5,781 nt of DNA from UBA1822 sp963615055 (GCA_963615055.1 CAVEFO010000066.1:1-5781); one strand, 5' to 3'; shown: positions 1 through 5,694, counted from the first letter of the stretch. The notes: a model not told the origin generated them from the letters alone. Made by a program: numbers and translations.

Positions 1-33
1 CCTGGCGGCGATTTCTTTCCTTTGCTTCGTTTC

Positions 34-55
34 CTTTCTTTTTCGGAAAAGAAAG
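34..55. other. Pyrimidine/purine hairpin in the hem leader
   Basis: A perfect 9-bp inverted repeat pairs CTTTCTTTT (34-42) with AAAAGAAAG (47-55) around a TCGG loop. It ends a pyrimidine-rich stretch that starts near position 12. The stem is AT-rich and has no T-run after it, so it is not a convincing terminator. It may be the tail of the preceding transcript or a spacer element. Its function is not evident from the sequence. Confidence 0.4.
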
Positions 56-78
56 AGAATGAAAAACGACAGGAGTTC

Positions 79-104
79 TGCGGGGAATCACCCCGCGTGA
101 TTTT
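79..104 (+). terminator. Candidate intrinsic terminator of the gene upstream of the window
   Basis: A 6-bp all-GC stem pairs GCGGGG (80-85) with CCCCGC (91-96) across a 5-nt loop, extendable by a T79-G97 wobble. TTTT follows at 101-104, after four unpaired bases. The delayed, short T-run makes it a moderate rather than strong rho-independent terminator. It would separate the hem genes from whatever lies to the left. An attenuator role in the hem leader is an alternative. Confidence 0.45.
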
Positions 105-108
105 ATAT

Positions 109-151
109 AAAAAGAGCTGCGAGAAAATGCAAAAATATTTCTCGTAGCTCT
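109..151 (-). terminator. Strong stem-loop, terminator-like on the minus strand
   Basis: The arms at 113-126 and 138-151 form a 14-bp stem with one G-U pair (G119-T145 as read on the + strand) and an 11-nt loop. Read on the + strand there is no T-run after it (ATAAG follows). Read on the minus strand the stem is followed by TTTTT, then an AT-rich stretch, which is the layout of an intrinsic terminator for leftward transcription. On the + strand it would be a stable structure in the 5' leader of the hem operon, ending 27 nt before the cobA-hemD start. Stopping antisense transcripts or protecting the mRNA 5' end are both possible. Confidence 0.5.
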
Positions 152-155
152 ATAA

Positions 156-178
156 GTGGTACAGATGAGGAGAACCAC
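156..178 (+). promoter_or_regulatory. Shine-Dalgarno of cobA-hemD shown in a hairpin loop
   Basis: GAGGAG at 167-172 lies 6 nt before the ATG at 179 and fixes that start. GTGGT (156-160) is exactly complementary to ACCAC (174-178), so the ribosome binding site would sit in a 13-nt loop closed by a 5-bp stem ending directly against the start codon. This could tune initiation. A 5-bp stem is short, so chance is a real alternative. Confidence 0.55.
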
Positions 179-1705
179 ATGAAAAAAGGGAAAGTGTATT
201 TGATCGGTGCCGGGCCGGGCGATCCGGAGCTTTTGACGCTCAAGGGCAAGCGGTGTCTGGCGGAAGCGGACGTGATTGTCGGGGATTATCTGGCGGATGC
301 GCGGATTTTGAAATACGCCAAGCCGGGCAGCGAGTATATTTACGTGGGGAAATCCGCGGGAAACCACACGATGAAGCAGCACGAGATCAGTGAACTTTTG
401 GCGCAAAAAGGCGCGGAAGGGAAGATTGTCGCGCGGCTCAAGGGCGGCGATCCCTTCGTTTTCGGTCGCGGCGGCGAGGAGATCGAAGTGCTGCGCGAGC
501 ATGGGATTCCGTTTGAAGAAGTGCCGGGCGTCACATCGGCGATTGCGGCGCCGGCCTATGCGGGGATTCCCGTGACGCATCGCGGCGTGGCGGCATCCTT
601 TGCGGTCGTCACCGGTCATGAAGACCCCACAAAAGAGACGTCGTCCATCCATTGGGATAAATTGGCGGGCGGCGTCGATACGCTGATTTTCCTGATGGGC
701 GTGGGCCACACGGCCATGATTGCCTCGCGGCTTATAGAGGCCGGTCGCGCACCGACCACACCGGTGGCTTTTGTCCGTTGGGGTACGCGGCCGTATCAGG
801 AAACGTACACCACCACACTCGCGCGCGCCGCGGAAGACGTGGAGCGGCTCGGCATCCGTCCGCCGGCCGTTTTCATCGTCGGCGATGTGGTAAAACTGCG
901 CGGGGCGATGAATTGGTTTGACAATCGTCCGCTTTTCGGGAAACGCATCGTCGTGACGCGCTCCCGCAGCCAAGCATCGAAACTCGTGCAAATGCTGGAC
1001 GCCAAAGGCGCGGAATGTCATGAAATCCCCACCATCGCGATTGCCGCGCCCTCCGATGATTATGCGGGACTGGATCGCGGCATCGACCGGATTGAGAGCT
1101 ATGATTGGCTCGTGCTGACCAGCCAGAACGGCGTGCAATGTTTCTTCAATCGTCTTTTTGAAAAAGGAAAAGATGTGCGGGCTTTAGGAAAATGCAAAAT
1201 TGCCTGCATCGGCCCCGTGACGGCCAAGGAACTTCGTGCGTACGGCCTTCGCGCCGATTGCGTGCCATCCGATTACAAAGCGGAAGACCTTTTGGCGGAA
1301 ATAAAGAAATCTTTGCGGCCGGGAGAGACCGTTTTCCTTCCCCGCGCCAAAGAAGCCAGAGGCATTTTGCCGGAAGGCTTGCGGGCCGCGGGCGCTTCGG
1401 TGGATGTGGCGGAAGCGTACCGCACGGAGCCGGACACGGAGCAGCAAGCGGCGCTGACGGACCTTTTGGAGCGGCGCGCCGTCGACATGATCACCTTTAC
1501 CAGCTCGTCCACGGTGCGCAATTTGATGAAACTCATCCAAGGAAAGGAAACGCTGCTCTCCGGCGTGACACTTGCCTGTATCGGCCCGATCACGGCGGAT
1601 ACGTGTCGTGAATACGGACTTGAGCCCGCGATTGTATCGGACGTGTACACCATCGACGGCCTCGTGGATGCCATTGAAAATTATGATGAAGGAGTCAAGA
1701 AATGA
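179..1705 (+). CDS. cobA-hemD: Uroporphyrinogen-III C-methyltransferase / uroporphyrinogen-III synthase fusion (CobA-HemD)
   Basis: This is a two-domain cytoplasmic enzyme of tetrapyrrole synthesis. Residues 1 to about 245 are the SAM-dependent methyltransferase that adds two methyl groups to uroporphyrinogen III to give precorrin-2. It shows the glycine-rich GAGPGDPELLT (10-20), the family signature RLKGGDPFVFGRGGEE (86-101), PGVTSA (116-121), HRG (134-136) and a closing PAVFIVGDVV strand (229-238). Residues 253 to about 505 are uroporphyrinogen-III synthase, which cyclises hydroxymethylbilane with inversion of ring D. This half is poorly conserved in general, but TSQNGV (314-319), IGPVTA (344-349), TSSSTV (441-446) and IGPITAD (468-474) give its two-lobed pattern. 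The 508-residue length matches known fusions, which are common in Clostridia and Negativicutes. The start at 179 is backed by GAGGAG 6 nt upstream. The stop overlaps the hemB start as ATGA (1702-1705). The product feeds siroheme and cobalamin rather than only heme. Confidence 0.96.
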   Translation: MKKGKVYLIGAGPGDPELLTLKGKRCLAEADVIVGDYLADARILKYAKPGSEYIYVGKSAGNHTMKQHEISELLAQKGAEGKIVARLKGGDPFVFGRGGEEIEVLREHGIPFEEVPGVTSAIAAPAYAGIPVTHRGVAASFAVVTGHEDPTKETSSIHWDKLAGGVDTLIFLMGVGHTAMIASRLIEAGRAPTTPVAFVRWGTRPYQETYTTTLARAAEDVERLGIRPPAVFIVGDVVKLRGAMNWFDNRPLFGKRIVVTRSRSQASKLVQMLDAKGAECHEIPTIAIAAPSDDYAGLDRGIDRIESYDWLVLTSQNGVQCFFNRLFEKGKDVRALGKCKIACIGPVTAKELRAYGLRADCVPSDYKAEDLLAEIKKSLRPGETVFLPRAKEARGILPEGLRAAGASVDVAEAYRTEPDTEQQAALTDLLERRAVDMITFTSSSTVRNLMKLIQGKETLLSGVTLACIGPITADTCREYGLEPAIVSDVYTIDGLVDAIENYDEGVKK

Positions 1706-2688
1706 AAGTGAATACGCTTCGGCCCCGTCGCCTGAGAAGAACGGCGGCGATTCGTGACATGGTCAGAGAAAATTCGTTGGCCGTCACCGATTTCGTTTAC
1801 CCGATTTTCGTCGTGCCCGGCACCGGCGTGAAGGAAGAAATTCCCAGTATGCCGGGGCAATATCATCTCTCCGTCGACCGGGCGGTCAAGACGGCGGAAG
1901 AGATTTATCGGCTCGGCATCCCGGCGGTGGAAATTTTCGGCTTGCCGGAATACAAAGACGATATCGGCTCTTCGGCATGGGACATGGAAAGCCCGGTGCA
2001 GCGCGCCATCCGCGCCATTCGCCAAGCCGTGCCGGAGCTCGTGCTTGTCGGCGATGTGTGCCTGTGCCAATACACAAAGAGCGGCCATTGCGGGCAGCTG
2101 AAAGGGCGCGAAGTGGACAACGATGCCACATTGGAACTTTTGGCTAAAGTCGCTCTTTCGCAAGCCGAATGCGGCGCCGACATCATTGCGCCCTCGGATA
2201 TGATGGACGGTCGCATTGCGAAAATCCGGGAAACGCTGGATGCGAACGATTTGACGCAAGTTTCCATCATGTCCTACGCCGTGAAATACGCGTCCGCCTA
2301 CTACGGCCCCTTCCGTGACGCCGCCGATTCCGCGCCGCAATTCGGCGACCGGCGCGGTTACCAGATGGATCCCGCGAACAGCCGCGAAGCGATGAAAGAA
2401 GTCGATCTCGATATGGAAGAAGGCGCCGATATCATCATGGTGAAGCCGGCGCTGGCCTATCTGGACATCGTCCGCCAAGTGCGGGATCGAGTCAATCGCC
2501 CCGTCGCGGTGTACAATGTTTCCGGTGAATATGCCATGGTGAAAGCCGCCGCGGCGAAGGGCTGGATTGACGAGAAACGCATCGTCTTGGAATCATTCCT
2601 CTCCATGAAACGCGCCGGGACGGACATTATTATTTCCTATCACGCGCCGGATGTGGCGAAATGGCTCAAGGAGGACGCCGGACAATGA
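1702..2688 (+). CDS. hemB: Porphobilinogen synthase (delta-aminolevulinic acid dehydratase)
   Basis: This cytoplasmic enzyme condenses two 5-aminolevulinate molecules to porphobilinogen. It has 328 residues, close to the usual 320-330. The metal-binding motif DVCLCQYTKSGHCG (118-131) keeps all three cysteines (120, 122, 130), so it is the zinc-dependent type. The two active-site lysines that form Schiff bases with substrate are visible as K195 in SYAVKYASAYYGPFRDA and K248 in IIMVKPALAYLD. The C-terminal YNVSGEYAMV (271-280) and the run ending in ISYHAPDVAKWL are also typical. AAGGAG at 1689-1694, 7 nt before the ATG, lies inside the end of cobA-hemD. The ATGA overlap there and the one with hemL suggest coupled translation. 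Nothing looks broken. Confidence 0.98.
   Translation: MKVNTLRPRRLRRTAAIRDMVRENSLAVTDFVYPIFVVPGTGVKEEIPSMPGQYHLSVDRAVKTAEEIYRLGIPAVEIFGLPEYKDDIGSSAWDMESPVQRAIRAIRQAVPELVLVGDVCLCQYTKSGHCGQLKGREVDNDATLELLAKVALSQAECGADIIAPSDMMDGRIAKIRETLDANDLTQVSIMSYAVKYASAYYGPFRDAADSAPQFGDRRGYQMDPANSREAMKEVDLDMEEGADIIMVKPALAYLDIVRQVRDRVNRPVAVYNVSGEYAMVKAAAAKGWIDEKRIVLESFLSMKRAGTDIIISYHAPDVAKWLKEDAGQ
2668..2674 (+). promoter_or_regulatory. Shine-Dalgarno that decides the hemL start
   Basis: AAGGAGG sits inside the 3' end of hemB, 10 nt before ATG 2685. A second in-frame ATG exists at 2661, but it lies upstream of this site and would add eight residues with no family counterpart. The 2685 start is therefore preferred, and it gives the same ATGA overlap (2685-2688) seen at the cobA-hemD/hemB junction. 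Confidence 0.85.
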
Positions 2689-3983
2689 TCAACCTCACAA
2701 AATCGAAAGCGGCTTTTGAAGAAGCGCGTCATTTCATGCCCGGCGGTGTGAACAGCCCCGTCCGTTCCTATCCGCACATGGGCTGCCCGCCGCCCTTTAT
2801 CGCCTCGGCGAAAGGCTCGCACATCACCGATATCGACGGCAATACCTACATCGATTACGTGGGCTCGTGGGGGCCGATGGTGCTGGGCCACGCGCATCCC
2901 GCCGTGGTCGCGGCCATTCAAAAAGCGGCCGAGAGGAGCACGTCGTACGGCGCGCCGACCCCGATGGAAACGGAGATCGCGGCGCTCATCCACGAAATTT
3001 ATCCGTCCGTCGAAAAATTGCGCATGGTCAATTCCGGGACCGAAGCGACGATGAGTGCCCTTCGGGCGGCGCGCGGCTATACCGGAAGAGACAAAATATT
3101 GAAATTTGAAGGCTGCTATCACGGTCACGGCGACAGCCTTCTCGTCAAAGCGGGATCGGGGGCGGCGACATTCGGCAGCCCCGACAGCGCCGGCGTCACG
3201 AAAGGCACGGCGCAAGATACCCTTGTTGTGCCGTATAATGACATCGATGCGTTTCGGGCGCTGATGGATGCGCAAGGGGACGAGATCGCGGCCGTGATCG
3301 TGGAGCCTGTCGCCGGTAATATGGGCTGCGTGCCGCCCGTTTCCGGTTTTCTGGAAACGCTGCGCAGCGAGACGGAGAAACATGGCACCGTCTTGATTTT
3401 CGACGAAGTCATGTGCGGCTTCCGAACCACTTTCCACGGCGCGCAGGCGAGATACGGCATTCGCCCCGATATGACGTGCCTCGGAAAAATCATCGGCGGC
3501 GGCCTTCCGGCAGCGGCCTACGGCGGCAAAGCGGAGATCATGAATGGCATCGCGCCCGACGGCTCCGTCTACCAAGCCGGTACCCTTTCGGGAAATCCGC
3601 TCGCCGTCACCGCCGGCATCGAGACGCTGAAACAAATGGCCGCCGTGCCGGATTTCGATGTGATTTTAGAAACGAAAACAAAGACATTGCTGGCCGGATG
3701 GAAAGACGCGGCACAAAAAGCCGGCGTCCCCCTCATCTGCCACCAATCGGGCTCCATGTTCGGTATTTTCTTCTCCGAAAAAGGCGTGCGGAATTATCAA
3801 GACGCTTGCGCGTGCAACGCTGCTCAATTCAAAGCGTGGTTTCTGGCCATGCTGGATTGCCACATCTATCTCGCGCCGTCCCCCTACGAGACGCTTTTCA
3901 TGTCCTACGCCCATACGGATGAAGACATCGAAAAAACAATAGAAGCCGCCTACCCGGCCATGCAAGCGGCAGCCTCCGTGTGA
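2685..3983 (+). CDS. hemL: Glutamate-1-semialdehyde 2,1-aminomutase
   Basis: This PLP enzyme converts glutamate-1-semialdehyde to 5-aminolevulinate, the second step of the C5 route from glutamyl-tRNA. From the 2685 start it has 432 residues, normal for the family. The N-terminal signature HFMPGGVNSPVRSY (16-29) is present, with NSGTEATMSALRAAR (116-130), the FEGCYHGHGDS loop (141-151), FDEVMCGFR (239-247), and the PLP lysine K268 in GKIIGGGLP (267-275). YQAGTLSGNPLA (296-307) follows. These separate it from ordinary class-III aminotransferases. One small departure is Cys244 where most members have Thr (FDEVMTGFR). HemL supplies the substrate of HemB, encoded just upstream. It is the last gene of the operon in this window. 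No T-run terminator follows, only the long palindromic repeat that begins 8 nt after the stop. Confidence 0.97.
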   Translation: MINLTKSKAAFEEARHFMPGGVNSPVRSYPHMGCPPPFIASAKGSHITDIDGNTYIDYVGSWGPMVLGHAHPAVVAAIQKAAERSTSYGAPTPMETEIAALIHEIYPSVEKLRMVNSGTEATMSALRAARGYTGRDKILKFEGCYHGHGDSLLVKAGSGAATFGSPDSAGVTKGTAQDTLVVPYNDIDAFRALMDAQGDEIAAVIVEPVAGNMGCVPPVSGFLETLRSETEKHGTVLIFDEVMCGFRTTFHGAQARYGIRPDMTCLGKIIGGGLPAAAYGGKAEIMNGIAPDGSVYQAGTLSGNPLAVTAGIETLKQMAAVPDFDVILETKTKTLLAGWKDAAQKAGVPLICHQSGSMFGIFFSEKGVRNYQDACACNAAQFKAWFLAMLDCHIYLAPSPYETLFMSYAHTDEDIEKTIEAAYPAMQAAASV

Positions 3984-3990
3984 CCGGTGT

Positions 3991-4105
3991 CCGTTGTCCG
4001 CTATCCGTGAACCGTGTAACCGTGAACCGAGCGTGAGAACCTTTGTGCTTCATAGAGATGTGAAGCTCGGTGAACGGTAAACGGCAAACGGACAGCGGAT
4101 AACGG
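3991..4105. repeat. Long imperfect palindrome built from 7-bp units
   Basis: The left arm (3991-4028) and right arm (4069-4105) are inverted copies of about 37-38 bp with scattered mismatches. Each is made of 7-bp units. The right arm reads GTGAACG, GTAAACG, GCAAACG, GACAGCG, GATAACG from 4070 to 4104, and the left arm carries the complementary type of unit. The 40-nt centre holds a second hairpin, GCTTCA (4047-4052) with TGAAGC (4061-4066). Transcribed, it would make a very long stem at the 3' end of the hem mRNA, which may protect or end the transcript although there is no T-run. The centre and right arm recur at 5462-5529. No open reading frame here looks real. Confidence 0.8.
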
Positions 4106-4147
4106 CTACATAGGGGAAGAAATGCGCGTATAAGAAAATATTTTGGA

Positions 4148-4279
4148 ATGGGAGAAAAAGGGGTTGCCAAGACCGATGGAAGAAATTACAATCTCGCAGA
4201 GAGCAGAGAGCAGAGAGCAGAGAGCAGAGAGCAGAGAGCAGAGAGCAGAGAGCAGAAAAACCGTTTAACAACAAAATGA
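4148..4279 (+). other. Small open frame running through the 7-bp array, possible out-of-phase 5' end of the acyltransferase gene
   Basis: ATG 4148 opens 43 codons that read GRNYNL just before the array, then RAESREQ-type heptapeptides through it, and stop at TGA 4277-4279. That stop overlaps the acyltransferase ATG 4276 as ATGA. Many acyltransferase-3 proteins begin with a short basic or aromatic stretch right before the D/N-x-L-K motif, so RNYNL looks like a plausible native N-terminus now one base out of frame. The ribosome binding site is weak. A second ATG at 4176 starts the third frame (MEEITISQ) and stops at 4266-4268. Neither is proven to be translated. Confidence 0.35.
4196..4256. repeat. 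Pure heptanucleotide tandem array, 8.7 copies of GCAGAGA
   Basis: Eight perfect GCAGAGA units run from 4196 to 4251, followed by a partial GCAGA to 4256. The array contains no T, so no stop codon is possible on the + strand in any frame. It starts 80 nt before, and ends 19 nt before, the first ATG of the acyltransferase frame. The 7-bp unit is not a multiple of three, so each gain or loss shifts frame. Perfect identity of the units points to recent slippage. Written from 4199 the unit is GAGAGCA, which fits the G-N-N-A-R-C-R pattern of the other repeats in this window. Confidence 0.95.
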
Positions 4280-5343
4280 ATATCCTGAAGGCGCTGGGAA
4301 TCATGGCCGTCGTGGGCGGTCATTGCGGGATTAACTTCCTGCCATGGTTTCCGGTGTCTTCCTTCCATATGCCGTTATTCATTTTTATCTCCGGATACTT
4401 TTTTCATGATGTGAAATTTTTGTCGTTTTTGAAATCGAAATGGACGCATTTGGTGCGCCCTTTTTTAGCGTGGAATTTGGTATTCGGGATTCTTTGCATG
4501 GTGTTTTGGCATTACGGACTGATTCGATTCGGGCAGCCGCTTTCGTGGAAGACGCTTTTGGTGGATCCGTTCACGCACGGCCATCAATTTGTTTTTAATT
4601 GTCCCACTTGGTTTGTGGGGACATTGGTGGAAGTCCAAATTTTGTACTGGTTTCTGTATCGGATTTGCAGGAGAAAGCATATTTTTCTGGCAGCGGTTTG
4701 CCTGATTTGTTACGGCGTTTCTTATATCATGGCGGATCATCAGTGGCAAAAAATGTATGGCGATTTTATGTTGGCTGCGGAAAAGGCATTATGCCTTTTG
4801 ATTTTCTATGAGCTGGGATCTTTGTATCGGCTGTACGGGGAAAAGAAGGATTCGTTTTTCGTGAATCGGATGGCCGGACTTGTGCTCGTCAATGGGATTC
4901 TTTTTGGGTTTGTCAATCATCGTATAGGATCGATTTATTGCTGGATGAACTTGGCGCATCCGATATGGCTTCCGTTGGTAGTGGCAGTGACGGGGATTTA
5001 TCTCTATTTGCAAGCGGCGGAACTTTTAAAAGATAAGGTGAAACGGAATTCTTTGTTCGGTTTCATCGGAGAGCACACCTTTTCCATTATGACGCTGCAT
5101 CTGTTTTTCTTTTGGCTTTTGAATACGGCATTTTGGCAGCTGAAAGAATACGGTGTTTTTCCGCTTCGTAGTTTCCGTTATGATCAATATATGCACAATA
5201 TTTATTTTCGTGTCACGGAGCACGCGCCGATGGCAGATGGGATTTATTTCTTGGCAGGCATGGGCGGTTCGTTGCTTTGTGTATATCTGTATGAACGATG
5301 CAAACCGGCGCTGTGCCAATACATTCGCGCGTGGCGGGCATGA
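4276..5343 (+). CDS. Integral-membrane acyltransferase, acyltransferase-3 family, possibly phase-variable
   Basis: This 355-residue protein is nearly all hydrophobic, with about ten likely membrane segments (roughly 5-23, 32-45, 61-80, 113-128, 136-152, 168-186, 197-213, 228-246, 265-285, 321-338). The family opening is clear: NILKALGIMAVVGGHCG with the presumed catalytic His16, then SSFHMPLFIFISGYFF (28-43), an Arg at the start of the third segment (R61) and IGEHTFSIMTLHLFFFW (264-280) near the end. Members move acetyl or other acyl groups onto surface or exported sugars; the substrate here cannot be read. ATG 4276 is the first ATG in frame, but it has no Shine-Dalgarno and places His16 closer to the N-terminus than is usual, so the true start may lie upstream across the 7-bp array. 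The frame is open back to TAG 4111. Codon use is much richer in T (TTT, TTG, ATT) than in the hem genes, suggesting transfer. Confidence 0.85.
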   Translation: MNILKALGIMAVVGGHCGINFLPWFPVSSFHMPLFIFISGYFFHDVKFLSFLKSKWTHLVRPFLAWNLVFGILCMVFWHYGLIRFGQPLSWKTLLVDPFTHGHQFVFNCPTWFVGTLVEVQILYWFLYRICRRKHIFLAAVCLICYGVSYIMADHQWQKMYGDFMLAAEKALCLLIFYELGSLYRLYGEKKDSFFVNRMAGLVLVNGILFGFVNHRIGSIYCWMNLAHPIWLPLVVAVTGIYLYLQAAELLKDKVKRNSLFGFIGEHTFSIMTLHLFFFWLLNTAFWQLKEYGVFPLRSFRYDQYMHNIYFRVTEHAPMADGIYFLAGMGGSLLCVYLYERCKPALCQYIRAWRA

Positions 5344-5351
5344 TTTTGTGG

Positions 5352-5381
5352 GACTGCCGGGAATATCCGGCCGTCTTTTTT
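5352..5381 (+). terminator. Intrinsic terminator of the acyltransferase gene
   Basis: The stem pairs GAC (5352-5354) and GCCGG (5356-5360) with CCGGC (5367-5371) and GTC (5373-5375), with one T-C mismatch and a 6-nt loop. Six Ts follow at 5376-5381. It begins 8 nt after the TGA at 5341-5343, as expected for the end of that transcript. Confidence 0.85.
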
Positions 5382-5401
5382 GTGGGAGAAGAGGGGAAAC
5401 A

Positions 5402-5429
5402 GTGAGTAGTTAGCAGTGAGCAGTTGCAG
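5402..5429. repeat. Short degenerate 7-bp repeat run
   Basis: Four consecutive heptads are GTGAGTA, GTTAGCA, GTGAGCA and GTTGCAG. They share period and partial consensus with the array at 4196-4256 and with the palindrome arms at 4070-4104. The run lies between two terminators and codes for nothing recognisable. Confidence 0.65.
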
Positions 5430-5432
5430 GTG

Positions 5433-5451
5433 CGCGCTTCGCGCGATTTTT
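5433..5451 (+). terminator. Second intrinsic terminator downstream of the acyltransferase
   Basis: CGCGC (5433-5437) pairs with GCGCG (5441-5445) across a TTC loop. After A5446 comes a run of five Ts (5447-5451). The stem is short but all G-C. It would back up the terminator at 5352-5381. Confidence 0.6.
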
Positions 5452-5461
5452 ATAAAATGCG

Positions 5462-5529
5462 GCGTGAGAACCGTAGCGATTCATAGAGCTGTGAAGCTCG
5501 GTTAACGGTTAACGGCAAACGGACAGCGG
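5462..5529. repeat. Partial second copy of the palindromic 7-bp-unit element
   Basis: This stretch matches 4031-4098 over 68 positions with about seven mismatches and no gaps. It covers the centre (ending TGTGAAGCTCGG) and the right-arm units GTTAACG, GTTAACG, GCAAACG, GACAGCG (5501-5528). The left arm is absent, so it is a half element that cannot form the long stem. It ends about 47 nt before the tRNA promoter. Confidence 0.85.
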
Positions 5530-5575
5530 AACAATTGGCTTCTTCAAAAATTTTTTGAGAAAGTAAAAAAATCGC

Positions 5576-5603
5576 TTGACAAATTTCCTGTAGATGGTAT
5601 AAT
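5576..5603 (+). promoter_or_regulatory. Strong sigma-70-type promoter for the tRNA genes
   Basis: TTGACA (5576-5581) and TATAAT (5598-5603) match both consensus hexamers perfectly with a 16-nt spacer. Just upstream, 5546-5572 is nearly all A and T, fitting an UP element. Transcription should begin near 5610, leaving a leader of about 10 nt before tRNA-Gly. Confidence 0.92.
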
Positions 5604-5619
5604 TCCACTGTTGCGTTAT

Positions 5620-5694
5620 GCGGAAGTAGCTCAGTGGTAGAGCACAACCTTGCCAAGGTTGGGGTCGCGGGTTCGAGTCCCGTTTTCCGCTCCA
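5620..5694 (+). tRNA. tRNA-Gly, anticodon GCC
   Basis: This is a full cloverleaf. The acceptor GCGGAAG (5620-5626) pairs with TTTCCGC (5684-5690), with a G-U at the base. The anticodon stem CAACC/GGTTG holds loop TTGCCAA with GCC at 5652-5654. The T-stem GCGGG/CCCGT encloses TTCGAGT (5672-5678). Discriminator T5691 is followed by an encoded CCA (5692-5694). It reads GGC and GGT codons. Confidence 0.97.

Noticed and set aside
59..100. Thirteen-codon open frame in the hem leader (ATG 59 to TGA 98-100), a possible leader peptide
   Set aside because: It has no good ribosome binding site, carries no run of regulatory codons, and its second half is simply the GC hairpin at 80-96.
128..156. TATAAG at 151-156 as a -10 box for the hem operon
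   Set aside because: The hexamer 17 nt upstream (TGCAAA) is a poor -35, and the -10 overlaps the base of a strong hairpin. No promoter could be called with confidence.
1..178. Cobalamin riboswitch or T-box in the hem leader
   Set aside because: The stretch is short and shows none of the conserved T-box or B12-box sequence that I would recognise.
1681..2478. Long minus-strand open frame opposite hemB
   Set aside because: It is a shadow of the GC-rich hemB coding sequence, with no family motif or ribosome binding site. The plus-strand gene has complete active-site motifs.
2640..3635. Minus-strand open frame of 331 codons opposite hemL
   Set aside because: It is rich in Arg, His and Gly as expected from an antisense reading of a GC-rich gene, and resembles no family.
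3991..4256. CRISPR array
   Set aside because: The units are 7 bp, contiguous and without unique spacers, so they are tandem repeats and palindrome arms, not repeat-spacer arrays.
4050..4368. Minus-strand frames with repeated Leu-Cys-Ser residues over the 7-bp array
   Set aside because: These are the mechanical translation of the heptad repeat read backwards. They have no hydrophobic pattern or start signal beyond the repeat.
5543..5560. A/T hairpin TCAAAAA/TTTTTGA as a terminator
   Set aside because: It has no G-C pairs to hold the stem. It is better explained as the A/T-rich region upstream of the tRNA promoter.
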